A DNA stretch of 9,402 bases from Dehalococcoidales bacterium (GTDB taxonomy: Bacteria; Chloroflexota; Dehalococcoidia; Dehalococcoidales; UBA5760), in assembly GCA_028710655.1 (NCBI GenBank), contig JAQTTS010000062.1, forward strand, positions 1-9,402, given 5' to 3'. The notes beneath the pieces are model-generated. The model searched no databases and was not told the origin of the DNA. It was given only the letters and a program-made list of their open reading frames with translations. Of this stretch, positions 5,401 to 9,402 are shown in pieces. Position 1 is the stretch's first letter. Every line of letters starts with the position of its first letter. The position numbers were made by a program, and so were the translations under genes.

Positions 5401-8400
5401 ATAGAGAGCAGTATGAGTAGTATTGTAATATGCCACCTTACAATCGTCAGGCCCGTTGGTACAGTCCAGAGAAATCGAATACTGACCAGTATCTTCTCCA
5501 CTGGTGGTTACCCCATCGCCGCTGGCAGCTGAACAATCGTCTCCACCGGTAAGCGAACAGCCGGGCGCACCGTCAAGAATGGAAATGGTCCCCATAGAAC
5601 AGCTGGTATCATCACAGTCCAAAAAACGGAGAGAAGTATCCGTTTCATCGTAATACGCCACCTTGCAATCGTCAGGCCCGTTGGCACAATCAATCGACGC
5701 GTATCGACCGACACTGTTGGCTGACCCGGCATTGACCGCCCTGGCAACCGCCTCAAAGTACACCGTTTCTCCATCGTAATCGTCTCCATTAAAGGCAACC
5801 AGCCCAAGAGACCCATCCGTGGGGTCATACGTCGCTGAGGTTGTCGGATAGTACCGATCAATCACGTTGATTTGCTGTTCGATGGTGATATCCCCGCTTC
5901 CTCCTCCGGTTGTGGCCACGCAGGTGTCACTGTTGGCGTCCAGCCAGTCTCCTGCTGAGGAGTCCCACAGACAACCGTAGATGGTGGTGCCCACCACGAA
6001 GGTGGCGTACATGTCCTGGAGAGTAAGGGCGACAATGTTGCCGTAGACACTGGAATCAGAGTCGGCCACGGAAATCTGGTAGGGATCGGACCAGGTCCAG
6101 GAGGAGATGGTACCAAAGACATCTTCTGACCCATCGGTGGTGGCGGTGTGGTAGGCGTAGTTGGAACCGTCGTTGTACCTGGCACCCACCCAGAGGTAGT
6201 CGGAGGTGTCAATGGCCAGGTACGGGAAGGAATAGTCACCGTCACCATCCAGAGCCGTGGAGGCGGTCCCGTCCCAGGTCAGGGAGGAGCCGGTTAGGGT
6301 GCCTCTCCGGACAATGAGGTTGCCGGAATCAATCACGGCCAGGTAGAGGTACTCGTTTTCAGAGGACGTGTCATGCTTCCAGGTGACGGAGAAGTCGTTG
6401 GTGTCATAGGTGATGGAACTGCCGGCTGAGGGGGGCGTCCAGGTGTCCCCGTTGTCGGCCGAATAGCGGTACTCGATCTCATCCCCGTCATGGTAGAAGA
6501 TCCAATAGGCTAGGTTCTGATCATCGTAGATCACCTTCCGCTGGAAGGAGTGGCCGGTGGCGTTGGCGTTATCCGTAGAAGCGCCAATGCAGGAGTTGGC
6601 GGCAATGGTCCAGTTGGAGTTGCCGTCTGAGTCGGTGGAGTAATCCGCCGCCAAGGCGTTGCCGGCGGTGGAGTCCTGGATGTCCAGATAGGAAAGGGTG
6701 TCGCCTCCCCCCGCTTCGAAGGTGAGGGTGAAGGGAGTGTCAAAGGTGGTCGAACGCAGGAGGATGAGGTTGTAGCAGTCATCCCCTTCGATCTGGAGAT
6801 CTCCACCGGTTTTGACGGTAAAGGTTTCTCCGGCCCCGAACTCTAGGATCCGGTCCCCTGTCGTGGCGATCAGGTCATAGAAGTTGGTACTCCCCGTGAT
6901 CGTCTGGGTGGTACCGGCGCCACCGTCGAGGGTGACAATACTCGTTCGGTAGGTGAAGCCACTCGTCCCCACGTCGTTGTCCCAGTTGCCGGCGAGGTTG
7001 ATATCGTACCCGGTGGCAGTGGCGTCCAGAGCCCCGGCCGAGAAAGTCAGGTCTCCGTTGATATCCAAATTGCTGGCCATCGAAACGGTCACCGAACTAT
7101 TGATAACAAGGTCGTAGAAAGTGTCGTCATTGGCAACAGCGTGCGTGCCGGAGGAAGCATCCATCTCCACCGTACCGTAATTCGGCGTAAAAACAGCGTT
7201 GGTCGCACTGGAAGCAAAAGAACCGGCAACAGAAAAGCTCGCCGTGCTTGACGCCTGGAACGTAGCCTGGGCATCGACAGTAAATGTCCCACTCGCATTA
7301 ATCGGTACATCGTTATCCTCATTGTCAACCGTCATCGCGTTCGTCGCGTCCCCAACGGTAAGATTGTAGGCCGTCAGGGTACCGCTCCCGGCCAGATTGC
7401 TCGTCTCGCCGGTGGCGGTGTAAAGATTAACTGTCCCGGAAGCAGATTGGGAGGTACCCCCGTTCACCGTCAGGTCACCGGAGCCGGAAATCGCCGAGTC
7501 ACCGACGGTAAGATCATAAGTGGACAGAGCAAATGTTTGGCTGGTATTGATCGTTAGGTCGTTTTTCACCGTCACGCTTGTTCCTAACGTTGTCGTGTCC
7601 GAGGTGGTGTCGCCAAGATCAAGATTGTAAAAAGTAATTGCGCCTGAGCCCCCGCCCACCGTACCCGTCCCATCGATGTCAACTGTCGGGGTACTCGAAT
7701 ACCCCACCGAGCCGGTCCCAGCAGTAGTGAGCGCCCCTCCGTCTATATTCAGATTCGCGCCCGCTGTCAATGTCGCCCCATCTCCGATATCTACCGTATT
7801 ATCAACTGTAGTAGCGCTAGAAATAGTCGTTGTTCCTCCGGTTACCGAAAGATCATAAAAAGTCAGGTTGCTGCCGGAAATTGTCGACCCAATGCTAATG
7901 GTCACGTCGGGACTGCCGGTGGAATAGTCAAGCGTCCCCGTCGCGGTAATATTGCCAGAACTTGTACCCGAAATCGTCGTATTGGCATCAATATAGAGTG
8001 TTGCTCCTGAATCAATAACCACATCCCCATTCAAATCGTTCGTAACGGTATCCAGATACGCCACCGCGTTGTCGTCCACATGCAGGTCATCACTGCCGGA
8101 GATTGTCACCGTCCCGCCGGGATCAAAAACGGTACTGCCGTTAGCCACTCCCGACTTAAGTTTGACCAGCAGTTCGTAACCGGAGTTGATCACCAGAGTG
8201 TCAGGCGAGCCGTCGGTGGCAGTATAAGGAATGTCCGTTTCCCCATCACCATAGTCATAGAAATCAAAGTCAAGAATGTCCACCGGCGTGGTGTTGTCCG
8301 ACGTCACCGTCACCGCGTCATCGTAAAAAATATTATTAACTGAGTTGTTGCCGCTGGAACGGATCACCAAAGCCCCGTCGGTTTCCGGCGCTTCCGCGTC

Positions 8401-9402
8401 ATCAATCCAGACAATCAGCCCATCGCCGGCGCTAACACCCGAAATACCTGAAAAAGTAAATTCTCCTGTTGAACTATCGCACGACGCTGAATAGGTCGAC
8501 CCGCCCGCCCGGAGCCGCAGTTCGTAAGTACCAGAATTAGCATCGCACTCGCTTAGCGCCGAAGAGGTACCGTAGTTATACACGTTCCCCGAAACCGAAA
8601 TTGTCTCATTCCGCTCGGCCAGAACTGCCTCCCGGTACGGCGGCAGGTGGCTCTCGGTGGAAAAGGAAGTGACGTCCAGCGTATGGTAGTGGGTCGTTGA
8701 AGAAGCCACCGTCCCCGTCCGGCCGTCGGAGCTGGTCCCGGAGGTCGCCCCGATCTGCTGGCTGGTCATGTTGCTGTGATTATGCGTGTCGGCTCCGCCG
8801 GGAGTGCCGTAACCGGCGGCCGGCTTGATGAAGGTCTGATAGAACGGCTGGCCGGAGGTGGACCGGTTTTCCCAGCCCGTATCAGCGTCTTCCGACCACA
8901 TGGCAATCATCCCGTTGGACGGCGAGCCGTCGGAATCTTTAGAAGCTAAAATAGTGGTGATATACGTCGGCTCGTGGCTTTTGCTGTCGGCGGTGTTGAG
9001 GTTAAGCGTGTGGGTGTGGGCGGTGGTGGCACCGTACTGCTGGGCATTACGCCCCCCGACCGCCGACCCCGTATACCCCGACGTTGTCCCGGTGAGGTCG
9101 TGGTCATGGGTATTCTGGCTCCCGGTAGTACCGGCAGTATTCTCGCCGCGGATATAGTAGCCGTCCTGAGCGGAGTACCGGGTCCAACCGGTAGGCAGAG
9201 TGTCGTCAAAAAAGGCAATCGCTCCGGCGGGGATGGCGGCCGGCTCACCGGTTGAATTGTACTGAATGACCCGCAGTTGGCGGTACGACGGTAAAGTTGT
9301 CTCATTAGAAACGGTGGGAGTCAACGAATGGGTATGACCGACAACCGGAGCTCCGCTGGACCCAAAGCTTTCTAGCGCGCTGGCGGACGCCCCGGACCAG
9401 TT
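2497..9402 (-). CDS. Giant mosaic surface protein / adhesin (5' end outside window)
   Basis: One frame is open from the right edge (9402) to TAA at 2499-2497, giving 2301 residues without stop or frameshift. A TTG at 9324 is not the start: the 26 codons before it are open and carry the same fibre-module motif (GHTHS). Domains in order: tail-collar-like modules (residues 1-266); Ig/carboxypeptidase-regulatory-like (267-346); beta-helix-like (356-936); Asp-box propeller-like with SADNGDTW (981-988); Cys-rich repeats (1238-1735); two beta-sandwich domains (1807-2086); a second propeller-like stretch (2087-2233); membrane helix with I-P-E motif and KRKRKNRKK (2235-2266); and a 35-residue polar tail. 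The chain is Asp/Thr/Ser/Gly-rich and Lys-poor, typical of exported beta-structured proteins. No enzyme active site is visible. Attachment to cells or surfaces is inferred. The promoter and signal peptide lie outside the window. Confidence 0.9.
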   Translation of the reverse strand, partial: NWSGASASALESFGSSGAPVVGHTHSLTPTVSNETTLPSYRQLRVIQYNSTGEPAAIPAGAIAFFDDTLPTGWTRYSAQDGYYIRGENTAGTTGSQNTHDHDLTGTTSGYTGSAVGGRNAQQYGATTAHTHTLNLNTADSKSHEPTYITTILASKDSDGSPSNGMIAMWSEDADTGWENRSTSGQPFYQTFIKPAAGYGTPGGADTHNHSNMTSQQIGATSGTSSDGRTGTVASSTTHYHTLDVTSFSTESHLPPYREAVLAERNETISVSGNVYNYGTSSALSECDANSGTYELRLRAGGSTYSASCDSSTGEFTFSGISGVSAGDGLIVWIDDAEAPETDGALVIRSSGNNSVNNIFYDDAVTVTSDNTTPVDILDFDFYDYGDGETDIPYTATDGSPDTLVINSGYELLVKLKSGVANGSTVFDPGGTVTISGSDDLHVDDNAVAYLDTVTNDLNGDVVIDSGATLYIDANTTISGTSSGNITATGTLDYSTGSPDVTISIGSTISGSNLTFYDLSVTGGTTTISSATTVDNTVDIGDGATLTAGANLNIDGGALTTAGTGSVGYSSTPTVDIDGTGTVGGGSGAITFYNLDLGDTTSDTTTLGTSVTVKNDLTINTSQTFALSTYDLTVGDSAISGSGDLTVNGGTSQSASGTVNLYTATGETSNLAGSGTLTAYNLTVGDATNAMTVDNEDNDVPINASGTFTVDAQATFQASSTASFSVAGSFASSATNAVFTPNYGTVEMDASSGTHAVANDDTFYDLVINSSVTVSMASNLDINGDLTFSAGALDATATGYDINLAGNWDNDVGTSGFTYRTSIVTLDGGAGTTQTITGSTNFYDLIATTGDRILEFGAGETFTVKTGGDLQIEGDDCYNLILLRSTTFDTPFTLTFEAGGGDTLSYLDIQDSTAGNALAADYSTDSDGNSNWTIAANSCIGASTDNANATGHSFQRKVIYDDQNLAYWIFYHDGDEIEYRYSADNGDTWTPPSAGSSITYDTNDFSVTWKHDTSSENEYLYLAVIDSGNLIVRRGTLTGSSLTWDGTASTALDGDGDYSFPYLAIDTSDYLWVGARYNDGSNYAYHTATTDGSEDVFGTISSWTWSDPYQISVADSDSSVYGNIVALTLQDMYATFVVGTTIYGCLWDSSAGDWLDANSDTCVATTGGGSGDITIEQQINVIDRYYPTTSATYDPTDGSLGLVAFNGDDYDGETVYFEAVARAVNAGSANSVGRYASIDCANGPDDCKVAYYDETDTSLRFLDCDDTSCSMGTISILDGAPGCSLTGGDDCSAASGDGVTTSGEDTGQYSISLDCTNGPDDCKVAYYNTTHTALYFGDCDNGTCSEGSLELLDGYSGCSLTGGDDCSAAGGDGVTTNGDSIGSVDNLSLDCSPGADDCKIAYYNLSRMALYFADCDNATCSSGSHEYLDGGYNNMVGACALTGGDNCQSSSGGDGIASQATNAGDDPSLDCSAGGDDCKIAYLNYDNAALYFADCDNATCSSGSQQYLDGGAGGLSGCSLTGGDDCSAAGGDGVATNSQISGIYPSLDCAAGAGDCKIVYWNYDQGGIYFADCGDATCSSGSLELLDGASGCSLTGGDDCSAAGGDGVTTNTDTIGDGGFDLDCAAGGSDCKVVYYNVTRSALYFGDCVDATCSAGSSELIDGYGTNVCALTGGDNCQAAGGDEFETEADDVGNKPRLDCANGSSDCKVSYFNDTRDALYFADCDDAACSGGSSTRADSGADFAQVALVDSSGQVITAIQTSSSVYGRVRKEEPIVLADGIYSASIHTSEATNTTGYVLAARLVLVQEATPLTNTATQVEIGDYETGITSTSYVDLTHPKYYAYDQDKFSPVPETYGDIEFHATVKIADSADTVHAALVNKTSGNTVAEVSHTGDTNWDLGVATNVDADADWDTTNDDEYKVQVKCTDGGGGGCSASIANAKLVIKQDADQGISALEIPLTMINSNATDTDDTYSDIGFLIQYNPFSYTGGTFSYKLEATLNADAGTGYAQLSNDTDTDVISDPTASEITHDSSTYTRKTSADLAANTDWPTSAKNLDTQLKNSAASGNTTTVSSSWLLVGISRIGVGSVDGTQDTIAEGVDSGLATNLSAVVDPTNHYVHLTYVDSGDVYYDRYDGDWDFTASNLSVTNVTYQSLTVDTSTNDLYISYVDSDNDDVYYHKATYSAGPSWSWGSAEPVTADGAEVFTNLSANETGNARVLAIWTVDDGSPYHIGASYVLIPEHLLALFILGPVLPKLLKRKRKNRKKCPKTGLKGAITISSKRSSGSTQQRESKESGFSAGK
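2500..2703 (-). other. C-terminal membrane anchor and basic tail of giant protein
   Basis: Residues 2235-2256 (SYVLIPEHLLALFILGPVLPKL) form a hydrophobic helix that begins with an I-P-E motif and is followed at once by LKRKRKNRKK. This copies the three-part plan of PEP-CTERM/PEF-CTERM-like sorting tails: motif, helix, basic cluster. By the positive-inside rule the large N-terminal part lies outside. Unlike those tails, a further 35 polar residues (with one Cys, several Lys/Ser/Gln) follow the basic cluster. A plain membrane anchor is the conservative reading. Confidence 0.6.
3145..3984 (-). repeat. Duplicated beta-sandwich domain in giant protein
   Basis: Residues 1807-1946 and 1947-2086 share an order of motifs. 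Each has a strand with E-[FT]-x-A-[TE]-[VL] or a close variant, then [AQ]-L-x-N-x-T, a His strand (VSHTGD; ITHDSS), a dW phrase (ADADWDTT; NTDWPTS), a strand with V-Q-V-K or T-Q-L-K, a Gly-rich turn, and a closing hydrophobic strand (AKLVIKQ; WLLVGIS). The first copy has a Cys pair (1925 and 1933) that the second lacks. A jelly-roll or carbohydrate-binding-like fold is inferred from the strand pattern only. Confidence 0.4.
4198..5691 (-). repeat. Six and a half Cys-rich tandem repeats in giant protein
   Basis: Units start at 5691, 5466, 5238, 4998, 4764, 4539 and 4311, with lengths of 75, 76, 80, 78, 75 and 76 residues; the last is cut to 38. The consensus is SLDC(x6)CK[VI].YYN....ALYF.DC(x4)CS.GS.E.LDG...GC(x7)C..AGGDGV.TN. 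Each full unit has exactly six Cys as three local pairs (for the second unit: C-x6-C, C-x4-C, C-x7-C). The [VI]xYY....LxFxDC core resembles the ISYYD....LKVA.C blade repeats of metagenomic surface proteins, so seven units could close a seven-bladed propeller. Some sub-blocks are nearly identical in DNA, pointing to recent duplication. Confidence 0.8.
5701..6582 (-). other. BNR/Asp-box propeller-like domain of giant protein
   Basis: Residues 941-1234 contain a canonical Asp-box, SADNGDTW (S-x-D-x-G-x-T-W, 6439-6462), and further blade-like strands such as EYLYLAVID, YLWVGARYND and GSLGLVAFNGDD. Asp-boxes mark sialidase-like beta-propellers. No sialidase Arg triad or other catalytic set was recognised, so a binding or structural propeller is more likely than an enzyme. 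One Cys pair (1144 and 1161) is present. Confidence 0.5.
6595..8337 (-). repeat. Beta-helix-like repeat region of giant protein
   Basis: Residues 356-936 are a long series of short Gly/Thr/Asp-rich strands of the kind found in filamentous-haemagglutinin and autotransporter passengers. A recurring turn, F-Y-[DN]-L-x-[VIL] or a close variant, occurs near residues 515, 591, 628, 678, 762 and 841. The region closes with SYLDIQDSTAGNAL...DSDGNSNWTI, a phrase that commonly ends such beta-helices in large hypothetical surface proteins. A right-handed parallel beta-helix stalk is inferred. Confidence 0.6.
8365..8604 (-). other. Ig/carboxypeptidase-regulatory-like domain of giant protein
   Basis: Residues 267-346 read SGNVYNYG...SGTYELRLRAGG...GEFTFSGI...AGDGLIVWIDD..GALVIRS. 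This is the pattern of small prealbumin-like or Ig-like domains in which a varying element is followed by AGD and a final strand. Two Cys (286 and 308) could form one disulfide. It links the fibre modules to the beta-helix region. Confidence 0.45.
8605..9402 (-). repeat. Phage tail-collar/fibre-like modules (2.5 copies) within giant protein
   Basis: Three consecutive modules occupy 9256-9402 (partial), 8935-9255 and 8605-8934. A full module opens with a collar-like phrase (IPAGAIAFFDDTLPTGWTRY; the next copy begins GMIAMWSEDADTGWENR), passes a Gly/Thr-rich stretch and ends with H-x-H-T-L followed about 12 residues later by SH.P.Y. HxH pairs stand at residues 23/25, 99/101, 129/131, 207/209 and 238/240. 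Known: phage long and short tail fibres such as T4 gp37 and gp12 use HxH motifs to bind metal in the fibre. Inferred: these modules fold as fibre-like, perhaps trimeric, metal-binding tips. Confidence 0.65.

Noticed and set aside
4198..5691. CRISPR-like or DNA satellite array because of about 230-bp periodicity
   Set aside because: The periodicity is that of in-frame 75-80-residue protein units; there are no short identical repeats with unique spacers.
5701..6582. Sialidase enzyme assignment for the Asp-box region
   Set aside because: Only one clear Asp-box and no catalytic Arg triad or Tyr/Glu pair can be placed, so only a propeller-like fold is claimed.
9324..9324. TTG at 9324 as start of the giant gene
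   Set aside because: The frame is open for 26 more codons to the window edge, and those codons contain the same GHTHS fibre motif, so the gene starts outside the window.

Overview
This 9.4 kb window looks like bacterial chromosome from an uncultivated lineage. My best guess is Candidate Phyla Radiation/Patescibacteria, perhaps Microgenomates-like. That rests on resemblance rather than any search: a giant surface protein with an I-P-E / membrane helix / Lys-Arg C-terminus, a short MerR-type DNA-binding protein with a C-terminal membrane helix, and a tandem helix-turn-helix protein. No taxonomic marker gene, tRNA or rRNA is present. The standard genetic code fits all three genes.

Layout. (1) 1-901, minus strand: 3'-truncated gene for a protein made of two tandem ~133-residue helix-turn-helix modules followed by a Pro-rich stretch; it runs off the left edge. 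(2) 902-1494: divergent intergenic region with a nested AT-rich inverted repeat (1023-1063), a GC-rich structured block ending in a terminator-like hairpin (about 1199-1365, possible small RNA), and a good promoter (1434-1462). (3) 1495-1791, plus strand: 98-aa MerR-type HTH protein with one C-terminal transmembrane helix. (4) 1792-2496: non-coding, with hairpins and a convincing rho-independent terminator (2001-2033). (5) 2497-9402, minus strand: one uninterrupted reading frame of at least 2301 residues, open through the right edge, so its true start and any signal peptide are outside the window.

The giant protein is a mosaic. From N to C it has phage tail-collar/fibre-like modules with paired HxH motifs; a small Ig/carboxypeptidase-regulatory-like domain; a long beta-helix-like region with recurring F-Y-[DN]-L turns; a BNR/Asp-box propeller-like region; six and a half Cys-rich repeats of 75-80 residues that look like disulfide-stapled propeller blades; two related beta-sandwich domains; a second propeller-like stretch; and a membrane anchor with a basic tail. 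All cysteines outside the membrane anchor fall into close pairs and the only unpaired one lies beyond the membrane helix, which fits an exported, disulfide-rich adhesin or fibre.

The window therefore pairs two DNA-binding proteins, at least one membrane-tethered, with a very large cell-surface protein. A regulatory link between them is only inferred from proximity.
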